NCBI RefSeq assembly: GCF_049800955.1
Contig: NZ_JBNAGA010000001.1
Coordinates: 1,674,001 to 1,738,000 of the forward strand
Direction of reading: 5' to 3'
Origin: JAKVBH01 sp049800955
GTDB lineage: Bacteria > Pseudomonadota > Alphaproteobacteria > Rhodobacterales > Rhodobacteraceae
Length of the DNA stretch: 64,000 bases
The position numbers and the translations under genes were made by a program. Below are positions 26,555 to 34,741 of the stretch, piece by piece. The number at the start of each line of letters is the position of its first letter. Position 1 is the first letter of the stretch. The notes beneath the pieces were generated by a model. That model worked only from the letters and a program-made list of their open reading frames with translations, was not told where the DNA came from and ran no database searches.

Positions 26555-27148
26555 TTATTCAGCGGCTTCCGGCGGCGTGTCGGCAGGTGGCGCGTCCGGG
26601 GACGGTGTCTCCGCTTTGGGTTTGCGCGGGCGCCGCTTCGGCTTGGGCTTGGGTTTGGGCTCCTCGGGCGCAGCCGTCTCGGCGCTTTCCTCGGGGGTTT
26701 CAACCAGACCTGTGTCCGCCTGCGCCGTCTCCAGGACATCGGGCTGCGGCGCCTCTCCGGGGTCCTGAACCATTGGATCTGCGGCTGCAGGCGCGGCATT
26801 GCTTTCGCGTTCCTGACGTTCCTGGCGCTCCTGACGCTCTCGATCACGCTGCGCCTGACGTTCCCGGTTCTGGCGTTCCTGCTCTTCGCGGCGCGCTTCC
26901 TGCTCGCGCTGCGCCTCGGCCAAAAGCCTCAGGTAGTGCTCCGCGTGTTGCTGAAAGTTCTCCGTCGCAACCCTGTCGCCCGCCAATTGTGCATCACGGG
27001 CCAGCTGGTTGTATTTGTCGAAGATTTGCTGCGGCGTGCCGCGCACCTTGCCCTCGGGGCCGGAGCTGTCGAACACACGATTGACCACATTACCCTGTGG
27101 CTTGTTGCGGTTATTTTTGTTCCGCGAACGGGATTTGGACGATCTCAT
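26555..27148 (-). CDS. DUF4167 domain-containing protein
   Basis: A 197-residue protein in two parts. Residues 1-80 are the basic DUF4167 domain (NRNKPQGNVVNRVFDSSGPEGKVRG, then QIFDKYNQLARDAQLAGDRV). Residues 80-197 are a low-complexity tail: a run of Glu/Gln/Arg (REEQERQNRERQAQRDRE) and then an Ala/Pro/Glu and Lys/Pro-rich end. The basic N-terminus suggests nucleic-acid or RNA association, which is inference. The family is found next to prfA-prmC in many alphaproteobacteria, as here. Confidence 0.88.
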   Translation of the reverse strand: MRSSKSRSRNKNNRNKPQGNVVNRVFDSSGPEGKVRGTPQQIFDKYNQLARDAQLAGDRVATENFQQHAEHYLRLLAEAQREQEARREEQERQNRERQAQRDRERQERQERQERESNAAPAAADPMVQDPGEAPQPDVLETAQADTGLVETPEESAETAAPEEPKPKPKPKRRPRKPKAETPSPDAPPADTPPEAAE

Positions 27149-27370
27149 GAGCTTTTTTCAATCCAGCCTGTTTAAGTCTTGCCTTGCGTGTCCGGAATGC
27201 AGCCTTGCTGCGCTGGTGTGACCGGATCATGCTAAATGTCTGGCTTAGGTCAGGCGGCGTCTGCAAGGCAGTCGCGGCACCTATGCGTGAGTAACCATGG
27301 CACGCTCTGCCTTACAAGTGATAAATGGCAAAAGTGGACAAAAAGCCCCTTTTTCGCACGATTTTACCTC

Positions 27371-28225
27371 TCAGCCCCGTCTTGCGGCGACAATCCTGTC
27401 CCGACCATCCAGATCGGGAATCACTTTGACGTCGCGCAATCCATGGTTCGAAAAGAGCGCGCTCACCGCATCCGCCTGCGTTGGCCCGATCTCAACAAGC
27501 ACAGACCCGCCGGGCGCGAGATACGTGCCTGCATCCCGCGCAATGACGCGGTAGGCAGACAGCCCGTCGGCCTCGTCGGTCAATGCCATGCGCGGCTCAT
27601 GGTCCAGTTCGCAAGCCAATCCCGCCATTTCTTCTGCGGCAATGTAGGGCGGGTTTGACACGATGAGATCGAACACCCCGTCCACAGCGGCGAACCAATC
27701 GCTCTGCACAAGCGTGAGCCGTTCGGCCACACCAATATCGTACGCATTCCTCTCGGCCACGGCCAAGGCAGCTGCGCTCAGATCACAGGCCACGCCGCGC
27801 GCGTTTTGTCGGGCTGCAAGCAGGCTCACGGCAATAGCGCCCGACCCGGTGCCCATATCGAGAAGTGTCGTCCAGGGCAGCTCCAGCGCGGCGCGCACAA
27901 GACATTCCGTTTCAGGCCGGGGGTCGAGGACTGCTTCATTGACGTAAAACGTATGGTCGTAAAAGGCGCGTTGGTTCGTGATGTGGCTCATGGGCTTGCC
28001 CGCAGCTCGCGCGCGGGCGTGATGCAGGACTCGGCTTTGCCGACCAACGTCATCCAGCGCACCGCACTCGGGATCGTCAGGATCAAAACACGCCGCCCAG
28101 ATCATCCGGGCTTCGCGCCGCGCCGCGGGAATGCCCGCGTCCTGCAATATCCCGGCGGCGGTCTCGATGGTCTGCGCCTGATCGTCCGTCACATCAAAAG
28201 ACCGACCCAAGGCAAAGAAGTGCAT
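27371..28225 (-). CDS. prmC: release factor glutamine N5-methyltransferase
   Basis: A 284-residue SAM-dependent methyltransferase that modifies the Gln of the GGQ loop in release factors 1 and 2. It has LLDMGTGSGAIAVSLL (SAM site), DPRPETECLV (substrate region) and the catalytic IVSNPPYIA. The ATG overlaps the prfA stop as TAATG with GGAGGGG upstream, so the enzyme is coupled to its substrate. Confidence 0.94.
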   Translation of the reverse strand: MHFFALGRSFDVTDDQAQTIETAAGILQDAGIPAARREARMIWAACFDPDDPECGALDDVGRQSRVLHHARARAAGKPMSHITNQRAFYDHTFYVNEAVLDPRPETECLVRAALELPWTTLLDMGTGSGAIAVSLLAARQNARGVACDLSAAALAVAERNAYDIGVAERLTLVQSDWFAAVDGVFDLIVSNPPYIAAEEMAGLACELDHEPRMALTDEADGLSAYRVIARDAGTYLAPGGSVLVEIGPTQADAVSALFSNHGLRDVKVIPDLDGRDRIVAARRG

Positions 28226-29280
28226 TACCCCTCCATCTCCGCGAGCATGGTGGCCTGCGAATCCGCCGTCAGCGCATCGATGATCTCGTCGAGATCGCCC
28301 GCCATGACCTGATCGAGCTTGTAGAGCGTCAGGTTGATCCTGTGATCTGTCATGCGGCCTTGGGGAAAGTTGTAGGTCCGGATGCGCTCGGATCTGTCGC
28401 CCGAGCCCACTTGCGCCTTGCGATCGGCGGAGCGTTCGTCATGGACCTTTTGCCTTTCCAGATCGTAGAGCCGCGCGCGTAGCACGGACAAGGCAATCTC
28501 GCGGTTGCGGTGCTGGCTTTTCTCCGATGAGGTCACGACGATTCCGGAGGGCAAATGCGTGATCCGAACGGCGGAATCAGTTGTGTTGACGTGCTGACCG
28601 CCCGCGCCGCTGGCCCGCATGGTATCGATGCGAATATCTGACGGTGCAATGTCGATATCGACCTCTTCAGCCTCCGGCAAAACCGCGACAGTGGCCGCAG
28701 AGGTGTGAATGCGGCCGCCCGATTCCGTCTCCGGCACACGTTGGACCCGGTGCACACCGCTCTCGTATTTCAAACGCGCGAAGACACCCTCGCCCGTCAC
28801 ATGAGCCGTGACCTCCTTGATGCCGCCAAGCTCTGTTTGCGCCTCTTCGATGATCTCGAACTTCCAGCCCTGCGCCTCGGCATAGCGGTGGTACATGCGC
28901 AGCAAATCGCCCGCAAAGAGCGCTGCCTCCTCGCCGCCCGTGCCGGGGCGGATCTCGATCATGGCCGGGCGCGCATCGGCGGCATCGCGCGGCAAAAGCG
29001 CGATCTGAAGGGCTGCTTCCGCATCCGGCAACGCGGCTTTCAGTGTCGGCAATTCTTCCTGCGCGAGCTCTGCCATATCCGGATCCTCGAGCATAGCTTC
29101 GGCTTCTTCTATGTCGGCAACGATGCGCTGCCATTCCGAGATCTGCGCCACCACAGGCTTGAGATCCGAGTATTCCTTGGCCAGCGCCGCGATCTCACCG
29201 GGCTCTGCGCCGCCGGCCATCTTGGCCTCGAGGAACTCGAACCGTTGTGTAATCTGCATCAAACGCTCTTGGGGGATCAT
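28225..29280 (-). CDS. prfA: peptide chain release factor 1
   Basis: A 351-residue class I release factor that reads UAA and UAG. The RASGAGGQHVNTTDSAVRIT segment carries the GGQ motif that enters the peptidyl transferase centre. The codon-recognition tripeptide region lies in domain 2, before the GGQ, as in RF1. The start ATG has only a weak upstream purine tract. prfA-prmC is a conserved pair. Confidence 0.96.
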   Translation of the reverse strand: MIPQERLMQITQRFEFLEAKMAGGAEPGEIAALAKEYSDLKPVVAQISEWQRIVADIEEAEAMLEDPDMAELAQEELPTLKAALPDAEAALQIALLPRDAADARPAMIEIRPGTGGEEAALFAGDLLRMYHRYAEAQGWKFEIIEEAQTELGGIKEVTAHVTGEGVFARLKYESGVHRVQRVPETESGGRIHTSAATVAVLPEAEEVDIDIAPSDIRIDTMRASGAGGQHVNTTDSAVRITHLPSGIVVTSSEKSQHRNREIALSVLRARLYDLERQKVHDERSADRKAQVGSGDRSERIRTYNFPQGRMTDHRINLTLYKLDQVMAGDLDEIIDALTADSQATMLAEMEG

Positions 29281-29324
29281 CAGAAAACCTATGAATTGCG
29301 TGGCTCTCGTGATAAACTGCGCCC

Positions 29325-29609
29325 ATGCTGAGAGGAACCCTGCTTTTTTTCTGTCTTGCGCTCCCGGCCCACGCCGATGTCGTTGGTCCCGGAGGCAAAA
29401 CCGTTGATTGCTACTGCACGGACCGCACCGGCTCGCGCATCGAGTTGGGCCAGACGATCTGCATGCAGGTAGATGGCCGCATGTTCATGGCGCAATGCCA
29501 GATGTCGCTCAATGTGCCGATGTGGCGGCAGGTCGAAGATGGATGCGCCACCTCAGCCCTGCCCCAGAGCCTCAAGCCATCTGTCGACGCGAGCCGCATT
29601 GACGCCTAG
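29325..29609 (+). CDS. small exported hypothetical protein
   Basis: A 94-residue protein with a signal peptide (residues 1-17; LLFFCLALPAHA) and a mature part with four Cys (DCYCTD, ICMQ, AQCQM, DGCAT), which suggests a disulfide-stabilised periplasmic protein. I recognise no named domain. The last 57 bases overlap the tail of the convergent DUF1499 gene, an unusually long tail-to-tail overlap. It is divergent from prfA with a 44-bp gap. Confidence 0.65.
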   Translation: MLRGTLLFFCLALPAHADVVGPGGKTVDCYCTDRTGSRIELGQTICMQVDGRMFMAQCQMSLNVPMWRQVEDGCATSALPQSLKPSVDASRIDA

Positions 29610-29960
29610 ATCCGCCTTGCCAAATCGCAGCCGGCTGAAGACACGGATCTGCCCATCTGTGCGCTGCAAGGTCACGTAATCCGGAAACCCCCAAAGCGCG
29701 GAGCGGGTCACATAGGTAACGTGGCCGCTCTCGGCAGACCCCGCGAGCAATTGCGTCCGTGGCTCAGCGCGAACAATCGCGTCAAGCGCGTCAAAACGTG
29801 CCGCATCGCCGTCAAACACACGCGACGCACTGACGGCATCTGTTGTGTTGGCATCGAAATCCAGGGCCACATGCCACCGGGCCGGATCGCTGGGCGCCAA
29901 GCGCACAAAGGCGGCGAATCCCGCAACGCCCAGAAGAATGACCCATAAACTCCACCGCAT
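29553..29960 (-). CDS. DUF1499 family protein
   Basis: A 135-residue protein with one N-terminal membrane helix (MRWSLWVILLGVAGFAAFV) and a soluble domain containing VTRSALWGFPDYVTLQ and SRLRFGKADLGVN, which fits DUF1499. The function is unknown. I chose the ATG at 29960 because AAAGGACAGCAG precedes it; a longer reading to 30164 would overlap the agmatinase gene and shows no relatedness. It follows agmatinase by 52 bp on the same strand. Confidence 0.8.
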   Translation of the reverse strand: MRWSLWVILLGVAGFAAFVRLAPSDPARWHVALDFDANTTDAVSASRVFDGDAARFDALDAIVRAEPRTQLLAGSAESGHVTYVTRSALWGFPDYVTLQRTDGQIRVFSRLRFGKADLGVNAARVDRWLEALGQG

Positions 29961-30012
29961 CTGCTGTCCTTTCGCGCAAAATATCGCTCGCGGCGCGTGA
30001 AGGGCCTGCCCC

Positions 30013-30987
30013 TTACGCCTGCCGGTGCTGCTGACCTGCCCAGATAAGGCAGCACAGCGCCGTGGCCACATGAGCGCCTGCAATGGCTGTGGCCCCCGTC
30101 GTGTCATATTGCGGCGAGACCTCCACGACATCGCCGCCCACGATCCGCACTCCAGCCAGATCACGCAAAAGACCTTCGGCGAAAACAGAGCTCAGACCGC
30201 CCCAGACAGGCGTCCCTGTTCCCGGCGCGAAGGCAGGATCGAGCCCGTCGATATCGAATGTCAGATAGGTCGGATGCGCGCCCACGATCTCGCGCGCACG
30301 CTCTGCCACTGCAGAAGAGCCCAGCCTGTCGGCCTCTCTTGCATCGATGATGTTCATGCCCAACGTGTCCGGGTTGTCTGTCCGGATGCCGATCTGGACC
30401 GAGCGGGACGGATCGACGAGACCCTCGCCAATGGCTTTGTACATAAACGTGCCGTGGTCGATGCGCTCTGCGCTGTCATCGGCCCAAGTGTCTGTATGCG
30501 CATCAATCTGAATGACCGAGAGCGGCCCGTGGACCGCCGCATAGGCCCGCAAAATCGGCAGGGTGATGAAATGATCCCCGCCCATGGCCACAGAGGCCGC
30601 GCCTGCGTCCAGAATGGTTGTGATATGGGCGCGCAATGCGGCGGGAAAGGCCCGCACATCGGCATAGTCAAAAGGCAGATCGCCGTAATCCACGATCTCA
30701 GCCTCGCTCATGACATCAAAGCCCCAGCCATAGGGCGCATCAGGGCTCTGCAACGCGCTGGCCTCGCGGATCGCACGCGGCCCGAAGCGCGCGCCGGGCC
30801 GGTTGGTTACGGCCTGATCAAAGGGCACACCTGTAACTGCGATATCAACGCCGCTCAGATCTTTGGAATAGCGCCGCCGCAGAAAGGAGAGCGCGCCGCC
30901 AAACGTATTCTCATAAGACGGGCCACGCCGTTGGCCGCTTTGCGTGAAGGCTTCGTCCACATAGGTTTTGCTGTCTTCCAATGCCAT
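30013..30987 (-). CDS. speB: agmatinase / ureohydrolase family enzyme
   Basis: A 324-residue arginase-superfamily enzyme. The binuclear manganese motifs are present: GGDHFITLPIL, IDAHTDTW and FDIDGLDPAFAPGTGTPV. The likely reaction is agmatine to putrescine and urea, but guanidinobutyrase or guanidinopropionase is possible because specificity loops cannot be judged by eye. The ATG at 30987 follows the stop of the upstream M20 gene by one base, so the two are coupled. The symbol is tentative. Confidence 0.85.
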   Translation of the reverse strand: MALEDSKTYVDEAFTQSGQRRGPSYENTFGGALSFLRRRYSKDLSGVDIAVTGVPFDQAVTNRPGARFGPRAIREASALQSPDAPYGWGFDVMSEAEIVDYGDLPFDYADVRAFPAALRAHITTILDAGAASVAMGGDHFITLPILRAYAAVHGPLSVIQIDAHTDTWADDSAERIDHGTFMYKAIGEGLVDPSRSVQIGIRTDNPDTLGMNIIDAREADRLGSSAVAERAREIVGAHPTYLTFDIDGLDPAFAPGTGTPVWGGLSSVFAEGLLRDLAGVRIVGGDVVEVSPQYDTTGATAIAGAHVATALCCLIWAGQQHRQA

Positions 30988-30988
30988 G

Positions 30989-32149
30989 TCAGCGCGCCCG
31001 CCCGTGCCGTGTCTCGATGAGCCGCGCAAAGAACGAGGCGCCGATGGGCGCGATCTCGTCGTTGAAATCAAACTTGGGATGATGCACGCCGGGGCCGTCG
31101 CCCTGGCCGATAAAGAGGTAGGCGCCGGGCCGCGCTTCCAACATGTAGGAGAAATCCTCCGCTCCCATCTCGGCGCGCACGTTGTCGCGCACGTCGCCGC
31201 CCACCTCGCGCGCAATGCTGGCGGCCAGCCGCGCCTGCGCGGGATGATTGACGGTCGGCGGATAACCTCGGTCCACCTGCAACTCGAGCTCCATCCCGTA
31301 AGCCTGCGCATGGCCTTCGACCAAAGCCCGCAGGCGGGACTCGGTCAGAGCGCGCACCTCTTCGGTCAGCGTACGCATCGTGCCACAGATGAAGGCCTGC
31401 TCGGGCACAATATTGATTGCGGTTCCCGCGTGGATCTGGGTCACGGTGAGCACGGCATTGTCATGGGTTGAGACATTGCGCGACACGATGGTTTGCAGCG
31501 CGCCCACAAGAGCGGAAGCGGCGGGGATTGGGTCAATGCAATCCTCCGGATAAGCCGCATGCCCGCCCTTGCCACGCAGCCGGATGTAGAAATCATCGAC
31601 GGCGGCCATGAGCGGGCCTTCACTCGTCTCGAAATCGCCCTCAGCCATATGCGGGTTGGTGTGCAGCCCATAGACCTCTTCGATCCCGAAGCGATCCATG
31701 ACCCCTTCTTCCACCATGATGCGCCCCCCGCCGATGACTTCCTCGGCAGGCTGAAACAACAGCACCACACGGCCCGAGAAGTTGCGCGTCTCCGCAAGAT
31801 ACTTGGCCGCGCCCAGAAGCATCGCCGTGTGCCCATCATGTCCACAGGCATGCATGCGCCCGTCATGCATCGAGGCGTAGGGTACACCCGTCGCTTCCTG
31901 CATCGGCAACGCATCCATATCCGCGCGCAGCCCCGTGACCGGACCATCGCCCTGCCCCTTGATGACTGCAACCACACCAGACGTGGCGATGCCTTCGTGG
32001 ATCTCATCCACGCCAAAGGCGCGCAATTGCTCGACCACGAAGGCAGCCGTTTGATAACACTCAAGCCCCAATTCGGGATTGGCATGAATATGCTGCCGCC
32101 AGCCGGCCATCTCATCTGCAAAACCTGCAATCCGATTGATCACCGCCAT
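30989..32149 (-). CDS. M20 family amidohydrolase (hippurate hydrolase / aminoacylase-like)
   Basis: A 386-residue zinc-dependent amidohydrolase of the M20D group. It has GLRADMDALPM, HACGHDGHTAMLLGAAKYL and LLFQPAEEVIGGGRIMVEEG (metal and catalytic residues), and the C-terminal Phe-His-containing GAEDFSYMLEARPGAY. Substrates of this group include N-acyl amino acids and hippurate. The ATG at 32149 gives MAVINRIAGF with GGTGGTG upstream. It leads a minus-strand pair with the agmatinase and is divergent from mazG by 60 bp. Confidence 0.88.
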   Translation of the reverse strand: MAVINRIAGFADEMAGWRQHIHANPELGLECYQTAAFVVEQLRAFGVDEIHEGIATSGVVAVIKGQGDGPVTGLRADMDALPMQEATGVPYASMHDGRMHACGHDGHTAMLLGAAKYLAETRNFSGRVVLLFQPAEEVIGGGRIMVEEGVMDRFGIEEVYGLHTNPHMAEGDFETSEGPLMAAVDDFYIRLRGKGGHAAYPEDCIDPIPAASALVGALQTIVSRNVSTHDNAVLTVTQIHAGTAINIVPEQAFICGTMRTLTEEVRALTESRLRALVEGHAQAYGMELELQVDRGYPPTVNHPAQARLAASIAREVGGDVRDNVRAEMGAEDFSYMLEARPGAYLFIGQGDGPGVHHPKFDFNDEIAPIGASFFARLIETRHGRAR

Positions 32150-32209
32150 CTGGACACCACCTTTCTCACGCGTCAGATGTGAGGCAACACCAAATCGGAG
32201 GGCGCTGCA

Positions 32210-33025
32210 ATGGCCGAAGATCTGATCCACGACCCAAAAGGCGGTATGCCGCGCTTGCGCGAAATCATGCGGCGCTTGCGCGATCCCGAAACCGGGTGCC
32301 CCTGGGATGTCGAGCAGACCTTCGCGAGCATTGCCCCCTACACGATAGAAGAAGCCTATGAGGTGGCCGACGCGATTGAGCGGCAGGCATGGGATGAGCT
32401 CAAGGGGGAGCTGGGAGATTTGCTCTTTCAATCGGTCTTTCATGCGCAGATGGCCGAGGACGCCGGGCTCTTCACCTTCGAGGACGTGGCCAACACCATG
32501 TCCGACAAGATGGTGGCCCGCCATCCGCATGTGTTTGGCGACGAGAGCCGGGACAAATCCGCCGACCAACAAAGCGCCGATTGGGAGGCGATCAAGGCCG
32601 CAGAGCGCGCAGCCAAGTCCCGCACCGGTGCGCTCGATGATGTTGCCGTGGGCCTGCCCGCACTCCTGCGCGCATCGAAACTGCAAAAACGCGCGGCCCG
32701 CGTTGGATTCGATTGGCCCGAGACAAGCCAGGTCCTCGACAAGCTCCTCGAGGAAGCGCGCGAATTGACCGAGGCGCGGGACAAACTCAGCCAGAACGAG
32801 ATCGAAGACGAAATGGGCGACCTGCTCTTCGTGATGGCCAATCTCGCCCGACATCTCGGCGTGGACCCGGAAGCCGCGCTACGCCGCACCAACGCAAAAT
32901 TCACGCGCCGCTTCACCCAGATCGAAGCGGCATTGGCGAAAACTGGCCGACGCCCCGAAGACAGCACGCTCGAAGAAATGGATGCGCTGTGGGAGGCCGC
33001 CAAGGCCACGGAGCGCACGGGCTAA
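32210..33025 (+). CDS. mazG: nucleoside triphosphate pyrophosphohydrolase MazG
   Basis: A 271-residue protein with two tandem MazG domains (about residues 25-120 and 145-240). Each has the EEAxE and later ExxD metal-binding pattern: EEAYEVADAIE with ELKGELGDLLFQ, and LEEARELTEA with IEDEMGDLLFVMANL. It hydrolyses NTPs to NMP and pyrophosphate, cleaning the pool of aberrant nucleotides. A long hairpin element begins at the stop codon. Confidence 0.94.
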   Translation: MAEDLIHDPKGGMPRLREIMRRLRDPETGCPWDVEQTFASIAPYTIEEAYEVADAIERQAWDELKGELGDLLFQSVFHAQMAEDAGLFTFEDVANTMSDKMVARHPHVFGDESRDKSADQQSADWEAIKAAERAAKSRTGALDDVAVGLPALLRASKLQKRAARVGFDWPETSQVLDKLLEEARELTEARDKLSQNEIEDEMGDLLFVMANLARHLGVDPEAALRRTNAKFTRRFTQIEAALAKTGRRPEDSTLEEMDALWEAAKATERTG

Positions 33026-33200
33026 AGCCTTTGCTCCGGAGCCCTCGTCGCTTGCGCCACAGGAGACGGAGCGGGGCTGGCGGTGCAAGTCAAATCGCCG
33101 AGGGCCCCACGCAGTGGGAGACGGCTATTTGTCTTGCGGCGACAGTCCGGCTCTGTCACCAAAGGCACAAGCGCAGGAGGGCTGCGGAGCTTTTGCTCTG
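33024..33200. repeat. long imperfect inverted repeat (hairpin of about 180 nt)
   Basis: The 290-bp gap between mazG and the nucleoside hydrolase gene is dominated by one long imperfect palindrome centred at 33112. Its core is CCCAC-GCA-GTGGG (33106-33118). Further out GCAAGTCAAATCGCCG (33085-33100) pairs with CGGCTATTTGTCTTGC (33122-33137), with two mismatches. Near the ends GCTCCGGAGCCCTC (from 33033) pairs with the complement of the segment ending at 33190 (GCTCCGCAGCCCTC on the other strand). Arms are about 75-85 nt. A second smaller hairpin (GCGCGC-GCAC-GGCGCGC region) lies at about 33233-33252. It looks like a MITE-like or palindromic dispersed element, or a structured RNA. Confidence 0.75.
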
Positions 33201-33315
33201 GTGACTCCGAGCGACACGAAACAAAGAAATAAAGCGCGCGCACGGCGCGCTCATTTGGAAAACAGCCACTTACTGACACGCAAGCCAAGCATCCTCCACG
33301 TCCAGAGATTACACC

Positions 33316-34257
33316 ATGAGCCCACGCAAAATCATCATCGACACAGACCCCGGACAGGATGACGCTGTCGCCATCCTGCTGGCCTTGGCGAGCCCCGAAG
33401 AGATCGATGTTCTGGGCATCACCGCAGTGGCGGGCAATGTCCCCCTTGATTTGACCTCGAAGAACGCACGGATCGTCTGTGAGCTTGCCGGAAAGCCCGA
33501 TGTGCCCGTCTTCGCAGGCTGCGACGCTCCCTTGGGCCGCGCGCTTGTCACCGCAGAACATGTGCACGGAAGAACGGGGCTGGATGGCCCGAACCTGCCT
33601 GACCCGACGATGGCGCTTCAGGACACCCATGGCGTTGATTTCATCATTGATACGCTGCGCGCGCATCCCGCCAATACGATCACATTATGTCCACTTGGCC
33701 CGCTCACCAATATCGCCACAGCGTTCGAGCGCGCGCCTGACATTATCGAAAAGGTGCAGGAAATCGTACTGATGGGCGGGGCCTATTTCGAAGTGGGCAA
33801 TATGACGCCCACGGCGGAGTTCAACATTTACGTCGACCCCCAAGCCGCTGATATCGTGTTTAAATCCGGCGCATCAATCGTTGTCATGCCACTCGATGTC
33901 ACGCACAAGGCGCTGGTCACGTCCGAGCGCAATTCCGCGTTTCGCAATCTGGGCACGCCTGTCGGCACCGCCGTCGCACAGATGACCGACTTTTTTGAGC
34001 GCTTCGACAAGGAGAAATATGGCTCCGCAGGCGCACCGCTGCATGATCCCTGCGTGACGGCGTACCTGATCAAGCCCGATCTCTTCTCTGGCCGCTGTAT
34101 TAACGTGGAAATCGAAACCCAGTCAGAGCTCACCATGGGGATGACCGTTGCCGATTGGTGGCGCGTCACGGATCGCGCGCCCAATGCCCTGTTCATCGGT
34201 GATATCGACGCAGACGGCTTTTTCACGCTTCTGACCGAACGGCTGGCCCGACTATGA
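33316..34257 (+). CDS. inosine/uridine-preferring nucleoside hydrolase
   Basis: A 313-residue ribohydrolase that splits nucleosides to base and ribose. The hallmark IIDTDPGQDDAVAILLAL (calcium-binding Asp cluster, residues 6-23) and MPLDVTHKAL with LHDPCVTAYLI are present. Relatives include RihA/RihB; purine or pyrimidine preference cannot be set by eye. The GNAT gene overlaps its stop by 4 bases. Confidence 0.92.
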   Translation: MSPRKIIIDTDPGQDDAVAILLALASPEEIDVLGITAVAGNVPLDLTSKNARIVCELAGKPDVPVFAGCDAPLGRALVTAEHVHGRTGLDGPNLPDPTMALQDTHGVDFIIDTLRAHPANTITLCPLGPLTNIATAFERAPDIIEKVQEIVLMGGAYFEVGNMTPTAEFNIYVDPQAADIVFKSGASIVVMPLDVTHKALVTSERNSAFRNLGTPVGTAVAQMTDFFERFDKEKYGSAGAPLHDPCVTAYLIKPDLFSGRCINVEIETQSELTMGMTVADWWRVTDRAPNALFIGDIDADGFFTLLTERLARL

Positions 34258-34703
34258 GCGCGGCACTGACGCTTGCACGGCCGGAGCATCTGGAGCGTCT
34301 GGTCGCGATGTCTGGCGCTTTCGCCGAGGAAATGGAACTGCCAAGCGATCCGGACCAGCGCGGCGCGGCGCTCCTGCCCTTGCTGGAAGGTTCGCCCCAT
34401 GGCGCGGCTTACCTCATTGGCCCGGCACGCGCGCCCGTGGGTTATCTGGTCGTGTCCTTTGGGTGGTCCCTGGAATTTGGCGGGCTGGACGGGTTTATCG
34501 ACGAAATCTACATCCGTCCGGCGGTGCGCGGGCGCGGCATGGCGACAGAGGTCCTCATCGCCCTGCCAAAGGCGCTCGCCGGCGCGGGTTTGCGCGCGCT
34601 TCATCTGGAGGTCGATAAAACCGACACAAAAACGCAGCGGCTCTATGCGAAAGTGGGCTTTGCGCTGCGCGATCGTTACCAGCTCATGACCCGCGCGCTT
34701 TAA
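34254..34703 (+). CDS. GNAT family N-acetyltransferase
   Basis: A 149-residue single-domain acetyltransferase. The acetyl-CoA pyrophosphate loop reads IRPAVRGRGMATEVLI (the RGRG motif, about residues 90-105), followed by LHLEVDKTDTKTQRLYAKVGF, the usual motif B. The acceptor is unknown. Its ATG overlaps the nucleoside hydrolase stop (ATGA), so the two are co-expressed. Confidence 0.87.
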   Translation: MSAALTLARPEHLERLVAMSGAFAEEMELPSDPDQRGAALLPLLEGSPHGAAYLIGPARAPVGYLVVSFGWSLEFGGLDGFIDEIYIRPAVRGRGMATEVLIALPKALAGAGLRALHLEVDKTDTKTQRLYAKVGFALRDRYQLMTRAL

Positions 34704-34741
34704 CCTCTGTAAAGAGCGGCGCGGCACAATATATATCCTGC

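Noticed and set aside
33026..33315. Short frames translated from the mazG-nucleoside hydrolase gap
   Set aside because: They fall in the long inverted repeat, which explains the open reading by base symmetry; no start with a ribosome site was seen.
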